Of a stretch of 64,000 bases of DNA, positions 13,401 to 23,059 are shown one piece after another. The DNA lies in NCBI RefSeq assembly GCF_049243985.1, contig NC_135377.1:31511255-31575254 (forward strand), in the 5' to 3' direction. The position numbers were made by a program, and so were the translations under genes. The notes beneath the pieces are model-generated. The model was not told the origin of the DNA and did no database searches. It saw only the letters and a program-made list of their open reading frames with translations. Origin of the DNA: Paroedura picta (Eukaryota; Chordata; Lepidosauria; Squamata; Gekkonidae). Positions within the stretch are counted from its first letter, which is position 1. Each line of letters opens with the position of its first letter.

Positions 13401-14471
13401 ACGCCTGGGATGGCCCCAGCCCAGCATCAACATTGAGCAGAACCAGGAATTTTCTGTACCACCAGACGAGCAGTAATGTGGGGGGAATTCTCGGTGTGGA
13501 AAAGGTCCTGGACACATATACCACTTCTTGCTATCCATTCTCTTTCTGAGCTTTCCTTTCCACCCCAGACTCCTGCCACTGACCTCTGTTTGTCACGTTC
13601 CTCTGGACCAAGCCATCCCCATCTCTTCTTTCTAGATTAGCTAGGTCTGTTGGCTCCTTGAGCAACTCCTCTTTCCTCTTCCAAATTGTTGTTTCCAAGG
13701 CTGATTCTCTAACCAAGTCAGTCAAGCAACTGCTTGCTAGCAACATAATGAAGAAAGTGCCAATTTAAGGTTGGCATTGGTTCACATCTGGTGTTGACAA
13801 AGCAGGAAACAACAAGAAGCATCTCCTAGATCCATGCCACAATAGACTGAGCACATGTCCCTTTCATGTGCCTTATACCTCAATGTAAACAGGATTTGTC
13901 AACCAATTACTATTGAGGCTGAATCACTATACCCACCCCATTAAAATCTATTAGTTCGTTATAATACATTCTATTCTGTGTTACAAATTATAGTGGATTC
14001 AAGTGGGTAGCCGTGTTGGTTTGAAGAAGAACAACAAAACAAAATCAGAGTCCAGTGGCACCTTTAAGACCAACAAAGATTTATTCAAATATTTATTTAG
14101 GCAATTCTAGTGCCTAAATTTATTTAGGCAATTCTTCATGTTTCAACAAATCTGTTAGTTTATAAGATGCTACATCTCCTTTTGGCTTTAGGCTGAACAT
14201 TTGGTTCTTACCTTGTAAGTATTCCACCATGAAAGGAATGTAATAGACAAATCCAACCCAGTTTCACATCATTGTCTTCTTTAAACCAAGTATAACTGAA
14301 AAACTGGATGACAAATGATGAAAGAAGCACTATGAGCCATGTTAAGGAACACCAGAGATACATTTCCTTGCAGAAATAGTTCCTTGCTACCCAAATATCC
14401 GCTCCAATGTCAGCGATATAAGTCACAATTCCAAGAATCAGCATAGCAAAGTTTTCCTTAGTAAATCTCAT
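775..14471 (-). CDS. XKR9: XK-related protein 9, spliced gene (3 coding exons)
   Basis: XKR9 belongs to the XK family of plasma-membrane proteins; it is a caspase-activated scramblase that exposes phosphatidylserine in apoptotic cells. The coding exons are 14212-14471, 3286-3509 and 775-1403 on the minus strand. They join in phase to 370 codons, close to the 373 residues I recall for human XKR9. The joined protein shows family-typical stretches such as RYWFALKCGY, LRLFKTFLES, STVDYQISLRKSLPDK and FTFFNIKG, and is rich in hydrophobic segments. Near the C-terminus DVVD-G (about residues 349-353) fits a caspase-3 type site, matching DEID-G in human. All exon borders have AG acceptors and GT donors. 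The start is the only ATG heading the first conserved segment; non-coding 5' exons may lie further upstream. The gene is head-to-head with LACTB2. I see no break, so I consider it functional. Confidence 0.95.
1741..2015 (-). repeat. tRNA-derived SINE, Sauria/Bov-B type (copy A1)
   Basis: Reverse-strand copy of a SINE found four times in the window. It has a tRNA-like head (A-box like GGCGCAG-GTGGTAAGGCAG, B-box like AGTTCAATCCC) and a tail with the GGGTCAGACATGACTC motif, resembling Bov-B LINE 3' ends. Flanked by imperfect duplicates AACTATGTTA (1731-1740) and AACTTTGTTA (2016-2025). It lies in XKR9 intron 2. Confidence 0.8.
2061..2322 (-). repeat. tRNA-derived SINE family B (copy B1)
   Basis: Reverse copy of a second SINE family. 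On its own strand it starts near GTGTAGTGGTTA, carries a B-box like GATTCCC and ends with GGCATATAAGAACCA and a CTT-rich tail. This copy is diverged. Confidence 0.75.
3286..3509 (-). CDS. XKR9: XKR9 coding exon 2
   Basis: 224 bases from acceptor TTGTAG/G to donor CAAT/GTAAGT. Encodes RYWFALKCGYQAAFKQ to SAFSQ, including the conserved LRLFKTFLESTPQLILQIYIL membrane stretch. The phases (two bases in from exon 1, one base out to exon 3) fit both neighbours. Confidence 0.94.
4440..4640 (+). repeat. Old L2/CR1-type LINE fragment
   Basis: Translation of about 4500-4570 gives a degraded LYLLPVCFQIQL-type stretch, typical of the end of L2-clade reverse transcriptases. Short and diverged; it lies in XKR9 intron 1. 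Confidence 0.4.
5268..5403. mobile_element. 136-bp near-perfect palindromic MITE (hAT-like ends)
   Basis: Two arms of about 66 bp starting CAGGGGTAGTCAAAC are inverted copies with a single visible mismatch (CG versus TG). Ends CAGGGG/CCCCTG suggest hAT, but no clean 8-bp target duplication is visible. Degenerate relatives occur at 11583-11660 and 19203-19300. An RNA of either strand would fold into one long hairpin. Confidence 0.8.
6100..6200. repeat. Possible hAT-like fragment, unassigned
   Basis: Short run with GGGGCCATATGGCCCC and a GGGGCC-rich context resembling the ends of DNA transposons. No boundary or duplication could be fixed. Confidence 0.25.
7697..7975 (+). repeat. tRNA-derived SINE, Sauria/Bov-B type (copy A2)
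   Basis: Full-length copy from GAGCCTCTTGTGGCGCAG to the CCTTTACCTTTACC tail. Flanked by target duplicates TAACACTAATAA at 7676-7687 and 7976-7987; a few extra TAA repeats sit at the left border. In XKR9 intron 1. Confidence 0.85.
9836..9960 (-). repeat. Degenerate 5S-rRNA-derived SINE fragment
   Basis: Contains eroded forms of TCCAAGTACTAACCAGG and GATCAGGC, which match a reversed 5S rRNA as seen more clearly at 26930-27140. Confidence 0.35.
10053..10215. repeat. Interspersed repeat (three copies in the window)
   Basis: Starts GCCAATCTCCAGGTGG and contains ACAACTGATCTACAGAC and GGCATTATACCCCACTGAG. Related copies are at 58527-58725 and 63063-63242. The two ends of the family, around GCCAGCCTCC and GAGCTGGCA, are weakly inverted, so it is probably a non-autonomous DNA transposon. 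Confidence 0.6.
10255..10325 (-). repeat. Bov-B-type LINE/SINE 3' tail
   Basis: Reads on the minus strand like the squamate Bov-B end GATGTTTTGGAGG...CATAAAGTGGAAGTCACTT. A forward copy of the same tail is at 15630-15705. Confidence 0.5.
10330..10612 (-). repeat. tRNA-derived SINE family B (copy B2)
   Basis: Near full-length reverse copy, from the AAGAAGAAAAAGAAGAG tail to the tRNA-like head at CACTACACCAAACTG. Confidence 0.8.
10625..10835 (-). repeat. Bov-B LINE fragment
   Basis: Shares order and wording (GCCTCAGCTTAGTCATTTTA, GGCAGCCCATGGTATCCATGA) with the better kept Bov-B piece at 51119-51870 in the same orientation. Confidence 0.55.
10931..11130 (-). repeat. tRNA-derived SINE family B (copy B3, partial)
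   Basis: Tail and body of the family with CCAAAGGAGTCTCAAAGCAG and ACATCCTGTGAGGTAGGT; the tRNA-like head is missing or lost by divergence. Confidence 0.7.
11583..11660 (+). repeat. Half of the palindromic MITE family
   Basis: Matches one arm of the 5268-5403 element (GCCAGCATTTGCTG through GTTGACTACCCC) with several substitutions. Only one arm is kept. Confidence 0.6.
11745..11908 (+). repeat. tRNA-derived SINE family B (copy B4, 5'-truncated)
   Basis: Body and tail in forward orientation: TCTCTCAGCCTCACCCACCT to AAGAACCAGCTCTTCTTC. The tRNA-like head is absent, as expected of a 5'-truncated insertion. Confidence 0.75.
12572..12860 (-). repeat. tRNA-derived SINE, Sauria/Bov-B type (copy A3)
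   Basis: Full-length reverse copy bounded by exact 11-bp duplicates ATTCTTAATTA at 12561-12571 and 12861-12871. It carries an expanded run of about ten G near 12665. In XKR9 intron 1. Confidence 0.88.
14007..14105 (-). repeat. Interspersed repeat 'CAGAGTCCAGTGGCACC' family
   Basis: Contains GTAGCCGTGTTGGTTTG followed by CAGAGTCCAGTGGCACCTTT and AAGATTTATTCAA. Relatives: 22601-22664, 22779-22880, 23840-23920, 29545-29760, 32640-32765 and 48490-48590. Common in reptile genomes; I do not assign a family. Confidence 0.6.
14212..14471 (-). CDS. XKR9: XKR9 coding exon 1
   Basis: Encodes the first 86 codons plus two bases, beginning MRFTKENFAMLILG and carrying the first hydrophobic membrane segments. 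The donor reads ACAAG/GTAAGA, so the exon ends in phase 2 and needs a G from the next exon to complete an arginine, as in the human protein. A stop codon overlaps the donor, which confirms that splicing is needed. Confidence 0.93.
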
Positions 14472-14881
14472 TGTCTTGTATTCATGAGGATTTAATTGCA
14501 GATCGTAAGGAAATTATGATGTCTCTTGACATAACTTGATACTTAGTAATAACATAGTTCTCTGTCTGTAGAAGAAATGGTGGCTTCTATTTCTTGGAGT
14601 AGCAAATAAAGCCAAACTTATTGGTGCCTGAGTTTTTTATTAATCCTGTCCATTACTAATAATTCATTTTGAGAAGTATCCATAGGTATTCCACATAAAC
14701 TTCAGCAGAGTTCATTCATCCTGATGGTTCCTGGGGGGGGGGGGGGGGAGGGAAGGGAGAATAATTAATGGGATTTTTGAAAGACGTTAATTCAGAAAAA
14801 CATAGTCCTTCATTGCTTATATGACCATGTACATCCTGTATAATTTTGCAAATATTAGAAACATATAGCTAGTTCAATTAA

Positions 14882-15538
14882 GAAGAAGAAGAAAGAAGAA
14901 GAAAGATGAAGAAGAAGAAGCAGCAGCAGCAGCATTGGTTCTTATATGTTTCTTTTTTTCTACCCAAAGGAGTCTCAAAGCAGCTTACAATCACTTTCCC
15001 TTTCCTCTCCCCACAACAGACACCCTGTGAGGTAAGTGAGACTGAGGCCCATTATGCACGGCCGCCGAACCGGCAATTTCGGGTCACATGGAAAATGCAG
15101 AGGAGGAAGACACCCCAACACCGGTTATGCATGGGACGGGGCGCAACGGCGGCAAAACCCAGAGTAACCCATTATGCATGCGGCGATCTGGGCACCGCTT
15201 CTGGTTGCGCCCCGGTCACCCGGAAGCTGCACTTTCTTCCGCGTTTCGCTAACGCAGCTTTTTCGGCAGCATGCACCGAAGCTGCAGCCGGTTGCAACTG
15301 GCACCGTGCGTTATCCGTGATTTTAGTAGCCGCCATTCCACCCTGAATGTGCGTTATTCCCCCCGTGCATAATGGGTCTGAGAGAGCCCTGAAATTACTG
15401 CTCAGAACAGCTTTATCGATGCTGTGGTGAGCCCAAAGTCAACCAGCTGGTTGCATGTAGGGGAGTGCGGAATCAAACCCAGCTCACCAGATTAGAAGTC
15501 CAGACTCCTAACCACTACACCAAAATGGCTCTCAATCT
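14882..15538 (-). repeat. tRNA-derived SINE family B (copy B5), split by a MITE
   Basis: Reverse copy from an AAGAAG-rich tail to the head at CACTACACCAAAATGGCTC. Its body is interrupted between GTGAGACTGAG and CTGAGAGAGCCC by the element at 15047-15377; apart from the duplicated CTGAG the two halves join to the family consensus. Confidence 0.85.
15047..15377. mobile_element. 331-bp CpG-rich inverted-repeat transposon nested in a SINE
   Basis: Inverted ends CCCATTATGCACGG / CCGTGCATAATGGG (14 bp) and direct flanks CTGAG at 15042-15046 and 15378-15382 mark a 331-bp insertion. The inside is rich in CpG and contains repeated TTATGCATG words. It has no transposase. A 5-bp duplication is unusual among common vertebrate families, so I leave the superfamily open. 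Confidence 0.85.
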
Positions 15539-15599
15539 GGCTTACGGGAAATTTGCTACCATACCATGGACCAAAGTAAACTCAATCAAGGAAGCCAAG

Positions 15600-15710
15600 G
15601 GCCTCATTCTGCAAACCCTGAGAAAGGCTGTTAATGATAGGATGTTTTGGAGGTCTTTAGGAGTATAAGCTGGAAGCAACTTGACAGAACTTAACATACA
15701 CACAAAGTGG
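15600..15710 (+). repeat. Bov-B-type LINE/SINE 3' tail
   Basis: Contains GATAGGATGTTTTGGAGG and GCAACTTGACAGAACTTAA, typical wording of squamate Bov-B and Bov-B-tailed SINE ends. Confidence 0.6.
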
Positions 15711-15759
15711 ACATATGAGAAGATGACCTTCAGTCAGTCATTCTTTCAGTTTAACCATG

Positions 15760-16195
15760 TCCCCCAGAGGTAGCTGAGAACTAGTGATCAGAATCTACTT
15801 AGGATACCTGGCCCTAGGGAGGTCAAACTGACCTTAACCAGAACCAGAGCTTTCTCAGCCCTGGCTTGCCACAAGATAACAGGGCTCTGCAGGACCTTAG
15901 ACAGTTCCACAGGGCCTATAAAACAGAGTGGTTTTGGCAGGCCTAAGGCTGAGGCCTACAGTAATAGCTAGCTGCTGACTACTCCACCTGTAGCCACCAG
16001 GTTATACTCCTCAGTGAAAGCTATGTAAAGTGGACACTCCCTCCGATCTGTAGCCACTAGGCTATTCTCAGTGAGGGTTGCGTTAGGTGGACCCCCTTCC
16101 CCTAAAAACGCTATTAAAAGTAATATTTGTTGTGTAATTTTAAAATGTTTTAAATGCTTGTATTGTAATGTGACATGTCTCTTTTTGAGAAAGGG
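15760..16195 (+). repeat. L2-type LINE 3' end
   Basis: Diverged copy of a LINE 3' end with AGAGCTTTCTCAGCCCTGGC and TTCCACAGGGCC...GGCAGGCC, as in the pieces at 28040-28160 and 53320-53640. Confidence 0.55.
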
Positions 16196-16340
16196 TGGAA
16201 TAAAAGTCTGTACATACATACACGCACACACGTACACGCACACATCTTTAAATGTCCTGCGGCGCCGCGGGCGCCGCGGACTAAATAAAAAAGTAAGGGC
16301 TGGTGGGGAGGAGTTAGGGCGGGCTCTGTCCGGGATAAAA

Positions 16341-16395
16341 ACTCGGAGGAGCGAATCAGGAGCCGCGAGGCGGCTCCTGATTCGCTCCTCCGAGT
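16341..16395. repeat. Perfect 26-bp inverted repeat, 3-nt loop, in Helitron H1
   Basis: Arms beginning ACTCGGAGGAGCGAATCAGG are exact reverse complements around the loop GAG. It starts 97 nt from the Helitron 5' end. Confidence 0.95.
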
Positions 16396-16685
16396 GGCAC
16401 TCCAGGGCCAAGTGTCCAATTGAGAGGCGCGCGAAGCCCATCTCCCAGCTGCCGTGCCACATGCTCCACTCCTCCTCAGCAGCCATCCTGCACGGATGCC
16501 TGCCAGGGAGGATCCTCGCCCCACTTTGCTTGCCTTTGGGGACATGGCTTCCCCTCCACCGACCGAATGCCCTTCCCCGCCAACCACCCGCCAGCGTCCT
16601 CCGCCTGCCCGCCCTGCGACGAACCCACCCTTCCCACTGCCACCCCGGACGTCCCCTCCCCGATGTCCTGCCATCCCTGCCACTA

Positions 16686-16930
16686 TGCCCACACTTTCCC
16701 TCCGTGCCCTGGCCGCCCCTCCCTGCCCACCACCCCGATCCCCGACGTCCTCCCACCGCTGCTGTCGTGCCCACACTTCCCCCCGTGCCCCAGCCGCCCC
16801 TCCCTGCCCACCACCTCGATCCCCGATGTCCTCCCACCACTGCTGCCGCGCCCACACTTCCCCCCACCCCACTTGCACCTCCTCGCTTCCCCACCTGTCC
16901 CCGAGCTTGGCCGCCACCAACGCGCCCACG
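16686..16930 (+). repeat. 82-bp tandem repeat in Helitron cargo
   Basis: Units starting TGCCCACACTT at 16686 and 16768 and CGCCCACACTT near 16849, each with CCGCCCCTCCCTGCCCACCA and CCTCCCACC words. The third is partial, and a weaker unit precedes at about 16610-16685. Confidence 0.8.
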
Positions 16931-17404
16931 CCCCCCCACTCGCCACCCTTACCCGCTTCCCCTCCTCCGACACTTCGTCACCCCCACTGCGGCCCGGATG
17001 CCACCATGGCCACGCAGACGACAAGGGAGAAGACGGGCAGCCGCACACGCACCAAAATGGCTGCCGCCATGAGGACGACGACTACGAGCCAGCCCAACAT
17101 GCCAGGGCCTCCCTTCACCCGTCCTACTGCCGCCCGACACCACGATGAGGACGCCGCCGAGCCGCTACCCGCACACCGAGATCGCCGCTCCCTCAGGTAT
17201 GCCTCACGCTGCCCTCGACGCTATCCTCCCTTTCCCTGCCTTGCCTCTCCTCTTCCTTGCTCTTCCCCCGGGACCCCTCGCTTACTTCGCCCTGCTGATA
17301 CAGGGCCGCTTCCACAGACCCCTGCCAGCACCCCACTTAACGCCGCGCTGCCTCCTAGCGCCCATTGTATTCACACTACAATGGGCTTTATTCCTAGTAT
17401 ATAC

Positions 17405-17500
17405 ATAAGAGGGTACTTCCCAGGGCTGTGGTGAGGACAGAATGGAGGAGCGGAGAACAATATAGTAAACTGGGGAAGAAATATGGGGTGTAAATAGCTA
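17405..17500 (+). repeat. Old tRNA-SINE tail
   Basis: CCCAGGGCTGTGGTGAGGACAG followed by GGAGAACAATATAGTAAACTG resembles the 3' body of an older tRNA-derived SINE directly beyond the Helitron. Confidence 0.4.
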
Positions 17501-20500
17501 AATCATCAATGAATAACAATAAATGGTTGCACAACAAGGAATGGCTGGGAGGGGGCAATTTGTAAACTAGTGAAGTGGCTCACTTTGTGCTCTGCTAGCA
17601 GACTGGAGACAAAATCACAACCAAGCCTGCACTAAGATTCTTCTGCATATTACAACAGTACTGTCTCATACTCTGGACCGGCTTTGGGGCACACTTGCCC
17701 CCAAAAGATTTGCCACCATTTTCTTATTCAACCTTGAAACACTTTCTAGATGAAATTTCTTTCCTAGGGTTCACCCACATACACTTCTGGTAGCACTTAG
17801 TGCCAATAGCCATATAGAAAATTCCCCCACACAAACCACCTTTGAATCACTCTTGGAGAGAGAGAAGGAGAGTGTGTGTACAGCAAGTGGAAGACAGCCA
17901 TTTTGAAACTGAATATGCATTATTTCCACCTAGCATAAGATTACATAAGCATAACAAATGAAGGCAGCACAGAAAATATCTTTCAGTATCAGTATGAAGA
18001 TACTTCCAGTGTCTATGGATTTTTAAGTCTCTCTACGGTATTTTTTCAGAACAGTAACTATTGGCCAAGAACCAGCATAAAGAAATACACTCTCTGTTTA
18101 CTCCCTACAGCAGCCTGAATATTCTTAAATGATCTAGAGAAACTAACACAAGACAGAGAAACGTAATTAATATTCAGGCCAATCTAAATTAATCAACTTA
18201 TGGTAATTTTCACTACTCTTCAGCTGCCCTTTCCATTGAGATCAACGGAACATATCTACTTGTAAAGGTCAGAGTGCTGGGCACACTGATACGTGGATTT
18301 CTGCTCGAAGACTGATCAGGAAGTCTAAATAATATTATTTATATCTGTCGGCCACTGGCAGCACACACAATTCTATCACAAAAAGGACTTACCTTAAAAC
18401 TTGTCAAACACACAAAAAAAGTTCGACAGAAAACCCATGGTCTACAGACAGGAACTCTGAACGTTTTGAATAGTTGCACTCCTTGGTAGTTTCTAACTAG
18501 AAGAGAAAAAAATACGAAAGGGTGTGGGACACTGTGTAAACTGAACAGCAGTCATCAGTAGATCACGTGATAGAATTAATAATCTCCCAGCTAGGTGGAT
18601 TGTCACAACTTTAACTGAGTGACTCAGGTGTTTTGTTTTTTTTTTAGTTTGGGTAAACTTTTTATTTGAAACTTTATTTGAAAATTTTTGATTTCTCTTC
18701 AACCCCACTTTATTCTAATAAAAATGTATTGGGATACTTCCCAGTATTTATACATTTACCATGAATAAAATAGCGTTTTTCTTTCTTTTTTCACACCTCA
18801 ATTTAACTTCCACTCAAAGAAAATAATCTTCAATACATTTTGAGTAAAACTTTGAATGAAAGTATCAGCAAAAAAAAAAAAAAAGGGATTTGGGGTACAG
18901 CCACCCTAAATGTGTCCACAACATCACTAACTCAATTTCAGAAGTGTCACAAGGTGTTAGTTGACACTTGTTTGCTTTCCTGAAGAAACAGAGAATTGTT
19001 GGTGCGTCCTAAGTAGTTGCAGTCCCCTGTACAGTTATGGATGTTTCAGACCCATTGATTTGTCGGGACTGAAGTACATAAACCTGCGCTTAGAATTGTG
19101 TAACTGATCTGCAGTCTCTGTTTTGTAAATGCTCCACAGCAATTCCCTCACTACATCTGAGGGAACTATTAAACACAGTTTTGTTATGACTTCTGTCTTT
19201 AGTGGCCAAACTGCAGCACTCCAGATGTCCATGAACTGCAATTACCATGTGCCCCTGCATGGGAATTGTATTCCATGAGCGACAGTTGGGCCAGCCCTGC
19301 TTTAAGGGGGTGTTGTTGCTGCCACCTACAGACCAAATATGTTTTCACAATTTCTTTAAAAAGATGTATTATTCAAAAAGCTACTTTTGTGAGGAATATG
19401 AAAAGTAACCAGGACTGAATTCAGCACCTGTAATCAGCATGTACACAACTACGTCATGGAGGTCAGCAGCACTGACTGAAAACTGTGGCCACCAGATACA
19501 GGATAAGATATAAGACAGCCTTCCCCTCCTGCCAGTCAAAATAGTAGGAAAATATTAGATTTCTTCACAGACTGCAGTCTTTCTTCATATTCAGTCTCCT
19601 GACAAGATTTTTGACTGGTGAAATCATTAATAGCAGGCAGGTTGGGCTCCACTTTTGTTTTTAATGACGTGAATTGGGTTTTTGGGGGGGGGTTGTTTTC
19701 TAAAACAGACTGTCTTCTTGAGGCATTTGAAATCTGTTTGATTATTTTCCAATTAAAATGACTAGTCCATATTTACACTGTTCTACACTGAGAAGAATGG
19801 GAGTTACTTTCCATGCGAGAAAATTTTGGCAGACATTTGTAAACAGAAGCTTGCTACCGCTGTGCTAGGGAACATATGTGTAGTTGCAGCTGAAGCTCTC
19901 ATAACCACAAAAACCATCTTGTAATGCTGTAGCCCCATTCCAGTTATATGAGACTACCAGACGGGAACAGTAGTGGGATGTGTATGGTAAAAGTAACAAA
20001 AACATACAAAAAGACTGGCTCAGTGACATATAGAAGAAGCCAGAATCAGCATGCCAAAATCACTCTCCCATGTTCAGAGCGCCATCAGAGAGGTTTCTGG
20101 GTAATAGCTCTAATGTCTAGCAAAATTTACTCCTTTTTCAATTATGTCCCCATCAAAGGGCAGCACCTTCTATTAACCATAACATAAGTTGCCAGATTTC
20201 ACACAAAATGTTTTACATATGAACAATCACATACTCCAAGTCTCCCATCCACTATCACATGAAAATTAAAACTAATATAAATGTGGGGGGGGGAGTGTGT
20301 GGGTGAGTAGGTGGGTTACTCCAAGCATGACCACCTGTGCTCCTTTTCCTAAGTATCCTTAGATATGTGCGGATGTTCTAATTTAGGTTCAGGATGCTTG
20401 CACAGAACTACAACTAATTTGGTAGAATTAAACTCAGCGTCAGGGGAAGTCCTCATTCTACTTTCACACTCTGGCTGGTTTGGAAAACTGGCACACTTGC

Positions 20501-20900
20501 CTGAGAGTAGGAGACTTTAGGCAGAACTTCTAAAGGTCCCAGGAAATACTAAGAAGGTTTGCTAGTTCCAAAACAAGAGGTGAGCATTAGACTGCATAGT
20601 TTTGGCTGCTACAATAAGAACTAGCACAAAAGAATATCAGAATAAATAATGGCAAAATCCATGAATTCAAAGTGAGGCCAGAATCTATGGCTTTCCTGGC
20701 TCTGGCCAATTTGGGATAGGGGTTTCCCAGAAAAGTAATAAAAGGTGAGTGCATCCAGGCGGAGTGGACAAAATAGCTGACCAAGTGGAAAACTTCACCC
20801 ATATCTGAAGCAAGTAGGTCAGTGAAAGTAATCAGACCCCACTTGGCTGCTTGATAGCAATTAGATTTTGTATTTGCTGATGAAATAACCTTGCTAGACT
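17500..20900. other. Intergenic stretch without recognised gene
   Basis: AT-rich DNA between XKR9 and LACTB2. Apart from the MITE relic at 19203-19300 and homopolymer runs I see no supported gene or repeat. Non-coding 5' exons of XKR9 could lie here but cannot be told from sequence alone. Confidence 0.4.
19203..19300. repeat. Degenerate palindromic MITE relative
   Basis: CCAAACTGCAGCACTCCAGA and ATTCCATGAGCGACAGTTGG are eroded inverted arms of the 5268-5403 family, with the middle shortened. Confidence 0.6.
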
Positions 20901-21423
20901 AAGGTGGTGCCCAACTTTGCAAACCCCTGTGGCAATAGTTAGGTGTGCAGATGTTCCATAAGTGAATCAGTTTCCCACTCAAGGTTTTAACAGTCTGAGA
21001 GCCTTGATCCCACTTTCTCAAAGGCAAGGCACTGTTAGCTCCTAAAATGTTAGCTCTTTGTTTGTATACCTTCAGTGTGGTGGTGGTGGGGGAAGTAATC
21101 AAGTGCTGGGAGCTCATCGGGAGTTCTGTAATCAGCAAGAGAGACCAGAAAGAAACACCACTCACCTCAGCCCCCACCTTGACCACCTGGGTCTCAGAGT
21201 AGAACAGGAACTCACAGAGCACACAGCCTGCCCCACAGCCACCTTTGCTGCAGTGAGCAGCCAGCTGAAACCACCTGCCCTGCCCTGGCACTCAGGCAGC
21301 TGAGTATAACCATGTCTATGAGTTGACCCAGCAGGGAGAACAGCCAGCTGGGCATCAGAAGAAGAAGGGCTGAACACAACATAAGACCTTGGGGGGAGGA
21401 GTCATAGGAGGAGAAACACTGAA

Positions 21424-21515
21424 GAGGGGGAGAAGAAGAAGAGCTGGTTCTTATATGCCGCTTTTCCCTACCCGAAGGAGGCTCAAAGCGGCTTAGTCGC
21501 CTTCCCATTCCATAA
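21424..21515 (-). repeat. tRNA-derived SINE family B (copy B6, tail only)
   Basis: GAAGAAGAAGAGCTGGTTC and TACCCGAAGGAGGCTCAAAG match the family tail; the rest is lost. The surrounding 20.9-22.6 kb holds no supported gene. Confidence 0.7.
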
Positions 21516-22600
21516 GGAAGGCAAGACAGGCAGTTAGGGTCTGACAGAAGGGGAAAAGAGCTGAAGGCCAAGGAGGAGGAATGATAGTTTTTGAAGACTG
21601 AGAGGGAAGATGAAAGGAAGGAGATGAGGTTGGGGAGCTAGAGACCAGAGGGGGGCTTGTGAAGGAGGAGCAGCCAAGAAAGGGTGCTTAAACCCTTTGC
21701 AACCTACCAGGTCTTCACAATCTGTTGAAACCTCTGATGGGGTCTTGCAGTTAGGGTCTGCAAACACATCTTGCTAATTATTGTAAGCTTCAAGGGCTTT
21801 GTGTCCTATGCAGTGAAGCAAGGCTATACTTTTGTAATCCTCAAGACTCCTTTTTTGGTGACTAAGAAGTAGAATTTCAACCTTTGTTCCCATCTCCTCC
21901 AGTTCTGCCCTGAATTCTCCACAAAGTATAAATCTGATGGAATTCTGAAGTGTTCCATTGCTTTTGAAGAGCTGCACCCTGGAACATTCCTGTTCAACAC
22001 TGGAGACCCAAAGAGATACAGGCCCACTCCTGACATCACATAATCTCCCCCTTTCACTGTGGGTTCCCAGGTTAGCAAACTCACTCAAGCACTCATTAAC
22101 AGGTCCATTCAACAGAGACAAGCTGCCTCACATCATCATTTGCAAGGAGATAATCCCAACCACTTCAGCTAAGATAGAAAAGTGTAACCAGAAACAAAAG
22201 CTCCAGCTAATAGGACCAAGCATACTGATATTAGGGGAGGAACAGACTCTTCCATTCCATACATACAGGTATAGCATGCACTGCAGTCTTTTCTGGAGTG
22301 TCAGCAAATTCCACAAGGTCAAAATTATAGGAATGTTTATCAAAACAAGCAAGCTGTGCTTATCAGTTTTTAAAAAATTAATAGCAGCATGCAACACATT
22401 CCCTGTTTTTGTCTGTCACATTTTTTAAATCCACAGAATAATTTCAGACAGGACTTAGATCTCATACAAAAGTTGTAATCTAGTTCTGTGCAAAACATTT
22501 TAAGGAAGCCAATACAGTGCCTTTTGTTGTAAGATAATAAATCCAGTTTCTGCCACTCTTGTGCAACTCCCTTCTTTTAACACAACTACAAAAATACAGT

Positions 22601-22838
22601 AAAATCAGAGTCCAGTGGTACCTTTAAGACCAACAAAGATTTATTCAAGGTGTGAGTTTTCGAGTGCAAGCACTCTTCCCCAGACTATGAACTACCATCA
22701 TGACAGTGGGAATATGTAAGTAAAAGTTAATCCTGTTACATTAGTAAACTGTGTCACAGCATCCAAATACAGCACTGGAAAGCTCACGCCTTGAATAAAT
22801 CTTTGTTGGTCTCAAAGGTCCTACTGGACTCTGATTTT
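22601..22838. repeat. Fold-back pair of the 'CAGAGTCCAGT' repeat
   Basis: 22601-22664 and 22779-22838 are inverted copies with few mismatches, separated by about 115 bp. The right copy continues to CAGACCAACACGGCTACCC. Either two head-to-head insertions or one palindromic element. Confidence 0.7.
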
Positions 22839-23059
22839 ATTGTGCTACGTCAGACCAACACGGCTACCCATTTGAATCTACAGAAATACAGGAGCCCCAA
22901 AGAGAAAACAGGAGGCGAGGGAGAGGTGACATCACTTGTTCCAAAAATTAAATGGGCCCCGTTATCGAGATGCATTTTAGGCTTAAAGAGAGATCCCGAA
23001 AGTTTAAACAGCAAAAGTACAGCCCTAGCCAGCTGGCAGAGCCTGCCCACAGAGCCCCC

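Larger units (their letters stand above)
3510..14211 (-). other. XKR9 intron 1 (10.7 kb)
   Basis: Intron between XKR9 exons 1 and 2. Apart from the SINEs, LINE pieces, palindromic elements and a short GAAT repeat near 9325-9350 it shows no supported coding sequence. The other XKR9 intron, 1404-3285, holds SINE copies A1 and B1 and is otherwise featureless. Confidence 0.85.
16245..17397 (+). mobile_element. Non-autonomous Helitron H1 (1,153 bp)
   Basis: Begins A/TCTTTAAATG and ends with hairpin GCCCATTGTA...TACAATGGGC, then TTTATTC, CTAG and host T. This is the Helitron pattern: 5' TC, 3' hairpin plus CTRR, insertion between A and T, no target duplication. The first ~48 bp and last ~50 bp match the second copy H2 (54901-55267). 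A perfect 55-nt palindrome lies at 16341-16395. The middle, 16400-17340, is very GC-rich cargo with an 82-bp tandem repeat. No Rep/helicase is encoded. The host site is a CA-rich microsatellite. Confidence 0.87.

Noticed and set aside
16071-17434. Several overlapping frames of 240-333 codons on both strands
   Set aside because: They lie in the GC-rich Helitron and its edges, are proline- or glycine/arginine-rich, overlap one another on both strands and show no domain; they result from few stop codons in GC-rich DNA.
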